In this document: one piece after another, positions 26,223-34,410 of the stretch
Layout of the letters: the number at the start of each line of letters is the position of its first letter
Numbering within the stretch: the stretch's first letter is position 1
Program-made: the position numbers and the translations under genes
The notes under the pieces: model-generated
Told to the model about the DNA's origin: nothing
What the model saw: the letters and a program-made list of their open reading frames with translations, nothing else
Database searches by the model: none
Assembly: GCA_021849295.1 (NCBI GenBank)
Contig: JAJZTA010000013.1
Span: 1 to 64,000, forward strand
Direction: 5' to 3'
From: Pseudomonadota bacterium
GTDB lineage: Bacteria; Pseudomonadota; Alphaproteobacteria; Micavibrionales; UBA2020
DNA: 64,000 nt

Positions 26223-26906
26223 TTATGCAGCTAGCGATTGGCGCGTAAGCGTGCGTTTTTGTCGGCGCGGCTGAGGGCTGATGACGGTCTTGCGCTCCGC
26301 CGCCGTTTTGAATTTCACCGGTTGCGGCACAGGCGTTTCGTTCGCGGCAAGGGCCCCGATTTTGGCTTGCCCGGACATGAAAGCCTTCATTTCCGCTTTG
26401 AACGCGGCGGCCATGTCGAAGCTTTTGCTTTTCGCTGGTTTTTCGACGTCGGCGAGCAGCTCTGACCACGGCTTGTTGCTCAGAGGATGGGGGCGGCGAC
26501 GCGTGAAGGCATCCTCAAAGCCGGATTTTGCCGCCTCGTGTGTCTTTTTCGCCTGTTTTTGCATCACGGCCATCTCCGCCTTGAACGCGGCAGCGAGATC
26601 TTCCACAGAGCTGCGGCGGGTGAGCTGCGTAAGCGGCACAATGTCGACTTTTGTCTTAAGCCGGAGAATAGGGCGTGCCTTCGGTGCGGGTTTTTCCTTT
26701 GGCGCGGAGACGGTGCGGAAAGGCTGCTTCGCTTGCGGTATGAAAATTTGCGGGTCGAAGAATTTCGATTGCAGGGTTCTCGATTTGAGAATTGTCGAAG
26801 AATAAAGAATAACACGGGCTTTGGGCCGCGGCGGCATAACTTGTCCTTTTTGTAAATCGAATACGTGCGTTAAATCGGCAAAAGAATTGTAGTCAAAAGT
26901 CCCCAT
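26223..26906 (-). CDS. Hypothetical protein with a duplicated AAAFKAEM motif
   Basis: ATG 26906 follows GGGGAG at seven bases and is preferred to a start 75 nt upstream. The 227-residue product is basic and Pro/Lys-rich with little predicted order. Two segments repeat a motif: VEDLAAAFKAEMAVMQKQAKK and, later, FDMAAAFKAEMKAFMSGQAK, each likely an amphipathic helix. The last 30 residues are Arg/Gln-rich (QPRRQKRTLTRQS). No homologue recognised; a short helical binding motif used twice is the visible feature. Confidence 0.55.
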   Translation of the reverse strand: MGTFDYNSFADLTHVFDLQKGQVMPPRPKARVILYSSTILKSRTLQSKFFDPQIFIPQAKQPFRTVSAPKEKPAPKARPILRLKTKVDIVPLTQLTRRSSVEDLAAAFKAEMAVMQKQAKKTHEAAKSGFEDAFTRRRPHPLSNKPWSELLADVEKPAKSKSFDMAAAFKAEMKAFMSGQAKIGALAANETPVPQPVKFKTAAERKTVISPQPRRQKRTLTRQSLAA

Positions 26907-27074
26907 TATCCACTCCCCTGGAGAATCAGGGTGATATTGTCTTATAGGCCGGTCAATCATTGTGATTGCGATTGAACTCACCCTGAAGAATCGCGTTTGA
27001 TTATCGTCCCCGCAGGGAATATACGGATTTTTATTTTCGAGTAAATAGGAAATGTTTTTACGCGTGGATTTTTA

Positions 27075-27722
27075 TTAAGAAGAACTTTCCGCGCGTTTTC
27101 TCTCCCATTCTTCGATCAGACGAATGGCGTCGTCGTCGTTGGTGGATTGCGCGAGCGCGAGGGGGGTCATGCCTGCATTGTCTTTTTCCGTCAGCGATGC
27201 GCCTGCCTGCAGCAGCATGTCGGTAAGCTCCGGTTGTCTGTTCCATATGGACAGCATGAGTGCTGTCGATCCGTCTTCGTTTTTTTCGTCAAGGGCGATG
27301 CCGTCGACGCCGAGCAGGAGAGATACCATTTGTTTGTGCCCGTTTCTGACCGCCCACATGAGCGATGTCCAGCCTGCTTTGTTTTTCTTGTTCACATTGG
27401 CCTTTTTATCCAGTAGCAGGGTCGCGACGTCGGTATGGCCATAGCGTGCGGCATAGAGCAGGGCGGTCATGATGTCGCGGTCGTTCAGATCGACCGTCGC
27501 GCCGGCCTCGATCAAAAGTTTCACGACCCGTCGGTGACCGTAGCGCGCGGCCCAGCGCAGGGCCGACCAGCCTTCTTCGTTCCGTCTGTCGATGTCTTCA
27601 TTGTGTTTCTCAAGAAACGCGACGACTGCCTTGTAATCGCCGCCTGCGGCATCAGCGACAAAATCTTCCATTTCGCGTATGGTGGCGGATGCTTTGGGTG
27701 AAGGAGCCTGTTGATTGTCCAC
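27075..27722 (-). CDS. Ankyrin-repeat protein
   Basis: 215 residues, almost entirely ankyrin repeats from about residue 36 to 205, with consensus pieces such as GWSALRWAARYGHRRVVKLL, MTALLYAARYGHTDVATLLL, GWTSLMWAVRNGHKQMVSLL and NAGMTPLALA. No signal peptide or enzymatic domain. Ankyrin proteins mediate protein contacts; in alphaproteobacteria they may be housekeeping or host-directed, and nothing here decides between the two. It lies just before tRNA-Gly and the island. Confidence 0.88.
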   Translation of the reverse strand: MDNQQAPSPKASATIREMEDFVADAAGGDYKAVVAFLEKHNEDIDRRNEEGWSALRWAARYGHRRVVKLLIEAGATVDLNDRDIMTALLYAARYGHTDVATLLLDKKANVNKKNKAGWTSLMWAVRNGHKQMVSLLLGVDGIALDEKNEDGSTALMLSIWNRQPELTDMLLQAGASLTEKDNAGMTPLALAQSTNDDDAIRLIEEWERKRAESSS

Positions 27723-27953
27723 TGTTTTAAAAATCCTTTGCGTATGACCGGAGGCGGAGAGCGTATGAATTGGTAACCGTTATAATTCTAATTTGTTAAG
27801 CGCTTGCAGGTCAAAAAGCAAGTGTATGTTTACGTAAAATTATAACCGCATATGCGCGTTTCCTGACCATTTTGAGATATGCTTTTCCAAAAAGGTTCTG
27901 TATAAGAGAAGCGAGCTTATGCTATTCATGCGGTTAACGTTAGCGAATAGCGT

Positions 27954-28027
27954 GCGGGTGTAGCTCAATGGTAGAGTTCTAGCCTTCCAAGCTAGCTATG
28001 CGGGTTCGATTCCCGTCACCCGCTCCA
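27954..28027 (+). tRNA. tRNA-Gly (anticodon TCC), island integration site
   Basis: 74-nt tRNA with acceptor GCGGGTG pairing CACCCGC and encoded CCA at 28025-28027. The anticodon stem CTAGC/GCTAG encloses CTTCCAA, giving TCC at 27986-27988. The T arm GGGTTCGATTCCC overlaps the attachment sequence. The gene is intact; an imperfect copy of its last 20 bases occurs at 37356-37375, marking the far end of an inserted element. Confidence 0.97.
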
Positions 28028-28028
28028 A
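28008..28028 (+). other. attL (tRNA-Gly 3' end)
   Basis: The segment GATTCCCGTCACCCGCTCCA plus A spans the T-arm 3' half, acceptor strand and CCA of tRNA-Gly. It is the left copy of the island repeat; the right copy lacks one C of the CACCC run. Confidence 0.75.
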
Positions 28029-28194
28029 AAACAGTTTCCCAAGACTTCCGATAGCTTCCCAAGACATCCTAAAAACTGCTGAAAATAAAGCATTTACAGG
28101 CATTTCATTGTCCAGTAAGATTTATCTTAATCCAAGAGCAGCCAAAAATTTTGGTGGTACATTTTGGGGGTACTTTTAAGCATGGGGGTATCTC

Positions 28195-29436
28195 ATGAAG
28201 CTAAATGACAAGAAATGCCGCAATGCGCAGCCCGAATCCAAGCCATACAAGATGGTGGACGGTGGCGGGCTTTATCTGCTGGTAACACCTCAAGGCCAAA
28301 AATACTGGCGTTTGAAATACCGTTATTTGGGTAAGGAAAAGCTTCTCGCGTTGGGCGTATATCCGTTGACAACGCTGGCGGAAGCTCGGGAAGCACGGAA
28401 TCAGGCAAAGAAAATGTTAGTTGCCGGAAAAGATCCGTCCGCCGTAAAAAAAGAAAACAAAAGAAAGGCTTTGCGAGCATCCAAAAATACCTTTGAAGCC
28501 GTGGCACTGGAATGGCATGAGAAACAAAAAGATATATGGACGCCGCATCATGCCGTCAATGTCATGCGTAGGCTGAATATTGATATATTTCCTTATATTG
28601 GAAAACGCCCGATTGCGGATATTGACCCGCTAGAATTGCTGGACGAGGTTTTGAAAAAAATAGAAAAGCGGGATTCGCTTTATATGGCTTCCCGTGTCAA
28701 ACAGATATGCGGACAGATTTTCCGTTATGGCGTTGCTACAGGAAGATGCAAGCGTGACCCGTCCACAGACTTGCGCGGCGCTTTAAAAACGAACAAGACG
28801 CGGCATTATCCGGCGCTGGATATCAAGGAAATGCCGGAATTTATGACCATGCTGGAAAAGAATGATGCCCGCCTGTTTGCCAGTACGCGCCGCGCTATCC
28901 GTTTGCTCATGCTGACATTCACGCGCACAACGGAACTGATACATTCGACATGGGAAGAATTTGACCTCGTAAACGCCATGTGGGAAATCCCCGCCGAACG
29001 GATGAAAATGGGCAATCCGCATCTTGTGCCGTTATCGCGGCAAACAATAGAAATCCTGAAAGAGCAAAAAGAGGAAACGGGGCATTTGAACGTGCCTTGG
29101 ATTTTTCCCAGCCAAGTCCGCCCGAAAGAACCCATGAGCAATAATACGGTTCTTTTCGCCATCGGACGCATGGGATATAAAGGCCGCATGACTGGCCATG
29201 GGTTCAGGGCGCTGGCTATGTCAACGATCAAGGAAAAGCTGGGTTACAGGCATGAAGTCGTTGACAGGCAGCTTGCCCACGCTCACCGCAACAAAATTGA
29301 TCGTGCCTACGACAGGGCGCAGTTTCTGGATGAACGAATTGTTATGATGCAGGAATGGGCGGATTTTCTGGATAAAGTAGCGGTTGGCGGAAAAGTGGTT
29401 GCCGGAAAATTTGGCAAAACTGGCACGAGAAAATGA
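28195..29436 (+). CDS. Tyrosine-type integrase, P4/DUF4102 family
   Basis: 413 residues. The N-terminal DUF4102 arm-binding domain (LNDKKCRNAQPESKPYKMVDGGGLYLLV) precedes a core-binding SAM-like domain and the catalytic domain. Catalytic residues visible: Arg in TFTRTTELI, HGFR (His-x-x-Arg), the second His in QLAHAH and Tyr in RAYDRAQFLDER. Such integrases insert islands at tRNA 3' ends, here tRNA-Gly 167 nt upstream. The TGA stop at 29434-29436 overlaps an ATG (29433), and the frame after the TGA stays open into the next gene. Confidence 0.95.
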   Translation: MKLNDKKCRNAQPESKPYKMVDGGGLYLLVTPQGQKYWRLKYRYLGKEKLLALGVYPLTTLAEAREARNQAKKMLVAGKDPSAVKKENKRKALRASKNTFEAVALEWHEKQKDIWTPHHAVNVMRRLNIDIFPYIGKRPIADIDPLELLDEVLKKIEKRDSLYMASRVKQICGQIFRYGVATGRCKRDPSTDLRGALKTNKTRHYPALDIKEMPEFMTMLEKNDARLFASTRRAIRLLMLTFTRTTELIHSTWEEFDLVNAMWEIPAERMKMGNPHLVPLSRQTIEILKEQKEETGHLNVPWIFPSQVRPKEPMSNNTVLFAIGRMGYKGRMTGHGFRALAMSTIKEKLGYRHEVVDRQLAHAHRNKIDRAYDRAQFLDERIVMMQEWADFLDKVAVGGKVVAGKFGKTGTRK

Positions 29437-29475
29437 AAAAAGCCGGAAAAAGTAAAAAAAATAACGGCTAAAAAA

Positions 29476-30126
29476 GTGCCATTGCAACGGTTGGCGAACG
29501 GTTCCCGAACCGTTGGACCAACGGCTATGGCAACGGTTAAACCAACGGTTCAACGGTCTAAGCCAACGGTTAAGCGAACCGTTAAGAAAACGCCATCCCA
29601 ACGGTTGCCGAACGGTTCGGTAACGGTTCAATCAACCGTTAAAAGCGGCAAAAAGCCGGAATCCGCAGGAAACCCTCTGGCGGCGTTTGAGTATGTCCGT
29701 GAACATCTGCCCGGAATTGAAGAAAAAAGCGGATTTGAAGCCTATCAGGCTTTCAGGGATTTTCTTGTGCCCCTGTTTATGACGCCGGAAAAAGCGCAGT
29801 TGTTTGAGAATGACGATTCGCACTACCGCTTTATCGGGGATTTTCAGCCGCTCGATCCGGCCTATATCGACAATCTGGTTCTTTGTTTGATTATCAAAAC
29901 AAATGCGCCGCATATTTACGAACAGACAAAGGCCATCATTGACAGGAATGTTAGGCCAAAAAAGGCTAACGAAGGGTTTAATCATCTTTATCGCGAATGT
30001 GCCGGATTTCTTGTTTTGCTGCTACAGCATTACGAGAAAATCACCCGCAGGCAGGGCTTTCGGCTGGCGGCGCATCTTACAAAAGACTCGGAAGCCACGA
30101 TTACAAAACCATATAAACTGTACTAA
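29476..30126 (+). CDS. Unknown island protein with Thr/Val/Lys-rich N-terminus; start uncertain, possible frameshift
   Basis: The C-terminal two thirds (from AFEYVREHLPGIEEKSGFEA to the end) look like a genuine helical domain of about 145 residues, with no family recognised. The first 60 residues are encoded by the AAC(G/C)GTT array and are low-complexity and basic. Starts in frame are GTG 29476 and ATG 29527, neither with a good ribosome-binding site. An ATG at 29433, overlapping the integrase stop as ATGA, reads MKKAGKSKKNNG then stops. Removing one A from the A8 run at 29454-29461 would join it in frame to this gene. So translation coupled to the integrase, with slippage at A8 or a single-base indel, is a real alternative. 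Confidence 0.55.
   Translation: MPLQRLANGSRTVGPTAMATVKPTVQRSKPTVKRTVKKTPSQRLPNGSVTVQSTVKSGKKPESAGNPLAAFEYVREHLPGIEEKSGFEAYQAFRDFLVPLFMTPEKAQLFENDDSHYRFIGDFQPLDPAYIDNLVLCLIIKTNAPHIYEQTKAIIDRNVRPKKANEGFNHLYRECAGFLVLLLQHYEKITRRQGFRLAAHLTKDSEATITKPYKLY
29486..29640. repeat. Iteron-like array of AACGGTT / AACCGTT, spacing about 11-12 bp
   Basis: Eleven exact copies of AACGGTT or its complement AACCGTT start at 29486, 29497, 29508, 29532, 29544, 29565, 29577, 29600, 29611, 29622 and 29634, with degenerate copies near 29520 and 29552. Most steps are 11, 12 or 13 bp and the one gap is 23. Mixed 11- and 12-bp steps change codon phase, so this is not a protein repeat. The spacing is close to one DNA helical turn, as in binding arrays for replication initiators, partition proteins or excisionases. 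It lies inside a coding frame, just after the integrase gene. Confidence 0.8.
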
Positions 30127-30177
30127 CCAATACTCGATCTGACACCCCCGCGCTGTCAGATCAAGTATTGGTTAGTA
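30121..30177. repeat. 24-bp near-perfect inverted repeat after the island gene
   Basis: Left arm 30121-30144 (begins TACTAACCAATACTCGATCT) and right arm 30154-30177 are complementary with one mismatch, around a GC-rich 9-nt loop. The left arm contains the stop codon of the preceding gene (30124-30126), and the right arm cuts off the IS3 orfB remnant. No T-tract follows on either strand, so a simple rho-independent terminator is not well supported. It could be a mobile-element end, a recombination target or a long mRNA-stabilising hairpin. Confidence 0.75.
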
Positions 30178-30350
30178 CAACTGATGCACTTCACCAGAAC
30201 AGCCTGACCATCATCTTTCTTTGGCTTGTAGTGATACTGGCTCCGGCAGGCCTGCATCACGCCGCAGGCGCGGCGGATGCTGACCTGAAAAGCCGTACAC
30301 AAGAAATTTACAAGCTCTTTGCGATGGGTAGGCTTCAGAGCTTTTTTCTG
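30156..30350 (-). pseudogene. IS3-family transposase OrfB, N-terminal fragment
   Basis: In the frame shifted from orfA the sequence reads KALKPTHRKELVNFLCTAFQ, then VSIRRACGVMQACRSQYHY, which matches the start of OrfB in IS3-family elements (helix-turn-helix, RRAC-V segment). It ends at a TGA at 30156-30158 inside the 24-bp inverted repeat. The integrase-like DDE catalytic part is entirely missing, so the element is dead. Confidence 0.7.
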
Positions 30351-30571
30351 ATCACTTCCCGCAACATCTCCCGGTCAAGGCTGATCTCTTCCTCAAGCTG
30401 CTTGTACTTCTGCATCTCCGACGGCAATATCCCGTTGTACTTTTGTTTCCAACGATAAAACGTCTGCTCCGAAATCTCCGCCTTGCGGCACACTTCAGCG
30501 ACAGTTGTTCCTGTCTCAGCCTGCTTCAGAATAAAAGCAATCTGCGGCTCCTTAAAACGTGTCTTCTTCAT
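30335..30571 (-). pseudogene. IS3-family transposase OrfA (IS407-like), with small internal deletion
   Basis: 78 residues: FKEPQIAFILKQAETGTTVA, EVCRKAEISEQTFYRWKQKY, KQLEEE, then SLDREMLREVIRKKL. The leucine-zipper part normally between LEEEN and DLSLDK (about 11 residues such as N-LKK-VAD) is missing, so dimerisation is probably impaired. The helix-turn-helix is intact. Without a complete OrfB it cannot transpose. It shows that other mobile DNA has entered the island. Confidence 0.8.
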
Positions 30572-30717
30572 ATTTTCCTCCGGTTTGTTACGTTAAAATA
30601 ACCGGATTCTCTCTCGTTGAAATGGTTCAGTTTTCAGGCTGAAGACCAGTGCGGCGAGGGTGAAAAAGAAAAATAGTATTTAAGGCTAAGTGACTATCAG
30701 GTATCGGCGTGACATCA

Positions 30718-31797
30718 TTACGCGTTTGTGCGCTGACCGGAAGGGGCACCGCCGCCGGCATTTTTAAGTCTTGGGATGGCACCGGTCGTAGATGCAGACG
30801 GTTTGTTTATAACATTCAAATAATACCCGTTTCGGAATGACATGATGTTGTCGCCCGTCGTGTGCAAGATGCTCTCGACCGTTTCTCTGGTGCAGAAGGC
30901 GATATGTGGCGTCACAATCACGTTTTTATGGCGCAGCAGCGCGTGTGATGCAAGCAGGGTTTCCGTGTTGTGCTTTTCGGAGAAGGAGACCCGCAGGAAT
31001 TCTGCCTCCTCATGGATAGCCGTTTCGTCCGGCAAAACATCGAGACCGGCGGCGCCAACCTTGCCGGACGACAGCGCCCACAGCAGTGCCTTGACGTCTA
31101 TAGCCGTGCCGGATGCTGTGTTGATAATCGTTACCCCGTCTTTCATCAAGCTGAACTCCCTGTCGGAAAGAAGAGGATGGGCTACGGCAGTCACGTGCAG
31201 GGAAATGACGTCCGACTGCCGTAGCAGGTCTTCGAAATCCGTATAGATAAAACCGTGTTCGGCCGCGACGGAATGATCGGGACGTATATCGCACCCGAGC
31301 ACTTCCATCCCGAAGGCGCGGGCGATACGGGCTGTGCGCATGCCGATAGCACCTGTGCCGATAATCCCAATCGTTTTGCCATGCAGGTCAAACCCCTGCA
31401 GGCCGAAAGACGAGAAATTTCCTTCCCGCGCTTTTTGCGCCGCTTGGGGAATATGGCGACTGAGGCTCAGCAGAAGCGAAAAGACATGCTCCGCGACCGT
31501 ATCGCAGCCGTAGACCGGCACGTTGGCGACGGCGATGTCATGTTCGTCGCAGTAATCGAGGTCGATATGGTCGAAGGTGCGCGAGCGCGTGGCAATGAAT
31601 TTCAGGCGTGGCAGCTGTGCAAGAACTTTGTCGCCGAGGTCGGAATAGACAAAACAGGAGATGATCCGCGCATCGGCGTATTTGGAGGCATTTGCGACGG
31701 TCAGCGCGTCCGCAGTCGTGTCGTAATCAATATCGCCATACAGATCCAGCAGGATCTGTTTTTCAGCGTCATCCACTTCAAAGAATAAAGTATCCAT
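30718..31797 (-). CDS. D-2-hydroxyacid dehydrogenase family protein with altered active site
   Basis: Two-domain NAD-dependent enzyme fold, 359 residues. The nucleotide-binding loop GIIGTGAIGMRTARIARAFG lies around residues 148-167. The catalytic Glu region (GLDVLPDET) and the catalytic His (TPHIAFCTRET) are present. The usual NTARG motif, whose Arg binds the substrate carboxylate, reads NTASG with Ser at residue 229 (codon 31111-31113). Activity on ordinary 2-hydroxyacids is therefore doubtful. The closest subgroup by eye is D-lactate-dehydrogenase-like. It is island cargo beside the IS3 remnant, with a Gly/Pro/Ser-rich tail. Confidence 0.85.
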   Translation of the reverse strand: MDTLFFEVDDAEKQILLDLYGDIDYDTTADALTVANASKYADARIISCFVYSDLGDKVLAQLPRLKFIATRSRTFDHIDLDYCDEHDIAVANVPVYGCDTVAEHVFSLLLSLSRHIPQAAQKAREGNFSSFGLQGFDLHGKTIGIIGTGAIGMRTARIARAFGMEVLGCDIRPDHSVAAEHGFIYTDFEDLLRQSDVISLHVTAVAHPLLSDREFSLMKDGVTIINTASGTAIDVKALLWALSSGKVGAAGLDVLPDETAIHEEAEFLRVSFSEKHNTETLLASHALLRHKNVIVTPHIAFCTRETVESILHTTGDNIMSFRNGYYLNVINKPSASTTGAIPRLKNAGGGAPSGQRTNA

Positions 31798-32331
31798 AGA
31801 TGCACCTTTTGTTTCCGGATTATACGACCCTTCTACATGCTGCCAGCGCTCTGTCGGCGTTTTTGGCCCCGCTCCTGAAAATCCTCCGGTTCCAAACTGC
31901 CAGTCTTCTCGTGCTTATTCTCCTCGCATGCGCGCAGCAAGATCGTCTCGTTCAGTTCGCGTTCGCTCAAGATTCAGTCTTCTTCAGCGCGCGACAGGCA
32001 TCGGCTCCTTAGACTCTTGTAATATCTCCGCAGATCCTTCATCTCTCCATCAACGATTTTTTTTGGGGGATGTCCGTTGCATGACCGTTCCTTTCCGCTG
32101 TCGTTCCATCATACTTCCATTATACCGCGCTTGCGCGCACGCATGAACTCCCCCATCGGGTAAAAACCACTGCAATCAACTTTACAAAGGTCAATAAGAA
32201 AAATTTTAGGGAACTTTTACGCGTTGCGGTCACCGAACAAAATCGTGAAGGCCCATTGGGTAGCGGGCGAGATATCGACTATTAATCCTTTACAATGTAC
32301 AATACAGGGGTGGGGCAATGAAAGAGCGTGC
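31798..32331. other. Intergenic region without a recognised gene
   Basis: About 530 nt between the dehydrogenase start and the MEDS gene. It probably holds divergent promoters. On the minus strand a 23-codon frame (ATG near 32043) and a following open stretch with ILSERELNETILLRACEE-like sequence (about 31970-31830) could be remnants of a small gene, but no start, family or ribosome-binding site supports them. Nothing else is seen. Confidence 0.4.
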
Positions 32332-32982
32332 ATGCAGATGACGGAAGAAATAGGCAGACATCAATGTTTCATATACGAAGGAAATCCCTCGCATCATTTG
32401 CCCGCTCTGGTGGCCGCGATACGCGCGAAATTGGAGAACAATTATCGGTGCCTATACCTTAACAGCCCCTCCATTGTTGAGATGATGCGCCATCAACTTG
32501 CGGAATCACACGTAGATGTTGCGCAGAATCTTGCGAGAGGCGCTCTCGTACTGTCGTCGGAACCCGTTGTTTCCGAAGACGGTCTTTTCGATACAGAGGG
32601 GATGATCCTCAAACTGGAAGAAGCCGTGAAGCAGGCCCTTCGCGACGGGTATAAAGGGCTGTTCGCTACGGGGGACATGAGCTGGGAACTGGGCGTAAAC
32701 AAAGACAATTTTTCCAAGCTTCTTGAATATGAATGGCGGCTTGAAAAGCTGTTTCAAATGCAACCCGCGCTCTCCGGCATTTGCCAGTACCACCACGATA
32801 CGCTCCCGCACGAAATCATGCGGCAAGGCTTTTTGAGCCATCGCACGATCTTTGTGAACGAAACGCTCTCCCGTATCAATCACTATTATGCCGGATCCAT
32901 TCCGCACGCCGAAGAAGCTTCGCGGGACCCAGAGCTGGATAAGGCGATTATGATGCTTTGTCAGTCAGCAGTCATGGAATAA
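32332..32982 (+). CDS. MEDS-domain sensory protein
   Basis: The 216-residue product matches the MEDS (methanogen/methylotroph DcmR sensory) domain: HQCFIYEGNPSHHLPALVAA at the N-terminus, CLYLNSPSIVEMM, a mid segment ending in GLFATGDMSWELG and a C-terminal CQYHHDTLPHEIM. MEDS domains resemble the KaiC/RecA fold and are thought to bind hydrocarbon derivatives or to relay signals; they often occur beside kinases and response regulators. It stands alone, with no output domain, and is convergent with the response-regulator gene 7 nt away. ATG 32332 or 32338 are plausible starts. Confidence 0.8.
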   Translation: MQMTEEIGRHQCFIYEGNPSHHLPALVAAIRAKLENNYRCLYLNSPSIVEMMRHQLAESHVDVAQNLARGALVLSSEPVVSEDGLFDTEGMILKLEEAVKQALRDGYKGLFATGDMSWELGVNKDNFSKLLEYEWRLEKLFQMQPALSGICQYHHDTLPHEIMRQGFLSHRTIFVNETLSRINHYYAGSIPHAEEASRDPELDKAIMMLCQSAVME

Positions 32983-32989
32983 ACGGTTT

Positions 32990-33772
32990 TTACTGATAAA
33001 GCAGTCCATGCAGGATGGCAACAGCGATGGCATGCGTCGTGTTGGAAGCCCTCAGCTTCTGACGACATCTTTCAAGCCGCGCCTTCACCGTGTCCTCGCT
33101 GACGCCGAGAATGATCCCCGTCTCCCAGCGGCTTTTGCCTCTGGAAATCCATGTCAGCGTTTCTATTTCATGTGGTGTTAACTTGTCTTTTTTGCTAAGC
33201 GGATCGTAAGTGCAGTGCCCGGCCATCTTTTCCTTCACCGCCGCCGATGAAAGATGCACCACGGTTTGCGATTTCATCCGCCCGTCGTCCGCATCCTCCG
33301 CGGTGGATAAGGAGAAGGGCGCTTTTTGCCATTCCAGGTTACCCGGATCTTCGTCGAAAACGCTTGGCAACACCACTGTATCCAGCCAATGCTCCTTGAG
33401 ACGCCGGATAGCTGTCGCCAAGCCATAAAAATCCGGCGACTTGACAATGTAGGCATTGGCACCCATGGCATAGCAGGCCTTGATGTCTGATTCGTGATTA
33501 GAAGTCGTCAGGACAACGACGGGAATGTTTTTCAGCACATTGTCCTGCTTTATCTTTTCAAGAAACTTTCGGCCGCCCATGCCGGGCATGTTCAGGTCGA
33601 GCAGGATTAGGCAGGGGCGCGCGGATGCGCGCAGATACTCAAGCGCGCACTCACCGGACGCCGCATGCTGTAATGGATTGACCAAACCGACCTTTTCGAA
33701 TGCGTGCACTGCGGCTTCGACGTCGTCGGTGCAATCTTCTACCAGTAAAATTGGGCTTGCTTGATCTGACAT
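32990..33772 (-). CDS. Response regulator with LuxR-type DNA-binding domain
   Basis: 260 residues. The receiver (about 5-135) is Rcp1-like: LLVEDCTDD acidic pair, phospho-Asp in LILLDLNMPGM, VVLTTSN and a Lys in IVKSPDF. After a linker, the C-terminal LTPHEIETLTWISRGKSRWE and GIILGVSEDTVKARLE segments form a LuxR/FixJ-type helix-turn-helix, nearer to quorum-sensing LuxR (GKS-WE-G-ILG) than to NarL. It is the only DNA-binding protein of the island signalling set and so the likely transcriptional output. It begins 13 nt after the preceding regulator. Confidence 0.9.
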   Translation of the reverse strand: MSDQASPILLVEDCTDDVEAAVHAFEKVGLVNPLQHAASGECALEYLRASARPCLILLDLNMPGMGGRKFLEKIKQDNVLKNIPVVVLTTSNHESDIKACYAMGANAYIVKSPDFYGLATAIRRLKEHWLDTVVLPSVFDEDPGNLEWQKAPFSLSTAEDADDGRMKSQTVVHLSSAAVKEKMAGHCTYDPLSKKDKLTPHEIETLTWISRGKSRWETGIILGVSEDTVKARLERCRQKLRASNTTHAIAVAILHGLLYQ

Positions 33773-33785
33773 TCAACTCCGTTTC

Positions 33786-34277
33786 TTACCTTTTGATCGA
33801 GTAGCCTCCGTTCATCCATGCAATGACCTCGTCCTTCTCATTGATGGCCTCCTGATGCTTTTTGTGCACGTCGCCCATCAGCTCGTGCCTGCAGGAGGCG
33901 AACTCGAGGACGTTGCGCAGCAATTCCGGGTTTTTGTGTATAAGTCCTTTGTTGATAAAATCCTCTGCACCGGCCCTGACCAGTGAAACAGCCAGTTCAT
34001 GATCCTCCATCCCCGTCAGGACGACGATGGGGATTTTTGGCGCATATTCCTTCATATGCGCGAAGGTATCTCGTCCGTTCTTCGTATCCGGCAAGCCCAG
34101 GTCAAGCAGGATAATATTGACATCATCCTTGTGCGCTTTGATGTGCGCCTCTGCTTCCGCGATCGTTTTTTTATGCGTCACGTCAAACTGGCAGGGCAGT
34201 TGATTGTCTATCGTTCTGCACACCAGATCAGCGTCCTCCGGAGAATCCTCTACAAGCAAAATTTTTTGTTTTGTCAT
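33786..34277 (-). CDS. Single-domain response regulator
   Basis: Receiver of 163 residues: ILLVEDSPEDADL (acidic pair), phospho-Asp in IILLDLGLPDTKNG, VVLTGME (Thr) and INKGL (Lys). The last 35 residues are helical and charged without an output domain. It may pass phosphate between the MASE1 kinase and the LuxR-type regulator or modulate the kinase. The gene begins a two-gene unit with the LuxR-type regulator; a terminator-like hairpin separates it from the upstream pair. Confidence 0.9.
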   Translation of the reverse strand: MTKQKILLVEDSPEDADLVCRTIDNQLPCQFDVTHKKTIAEAEAHIKAHKDDVNIILLDLGLPDTKNGRDTFAHMKEYAPKIPIVVLTGMEDHELAVSLVRAGAEDFINKGLIHKNPELLRNVLEFASCRHELMGDVHKKHQEAINEKDEVIAWMNGGYSIKR

Positions 34278-34410
34278 GGTGCACCAAATTTCTTTTGAAG
34301 GCCTATATACCGTCCTAGTTTCATCTTATACAAGTTCTATTTATCTTTCATGAAGTATGAATAAATTTTTAATCAAAAAAGTCTACAGCATCTGCATTTC
34401 CCGGCAAACT

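Noticed and set aside
29486-29640. CRISPR array
   Set aside because: Repeat units are only 7 bp with 4-5 bp spacers, occur in both orientations and have no cas genes nearby.
31800-32146. Small plus-strand frames in the gap after the dehydrogenase gene
   Set aside because: No ribosome-binding sites, no family likeness and unlike the codon use of neighbours.
32200-32240. EcfG-type promoter (GGAAC ... CGTT) before the MEDS gene
   Set aside because: GGAAC is present near 32210, but CGTT follows after only seven bases instead of 16-17.
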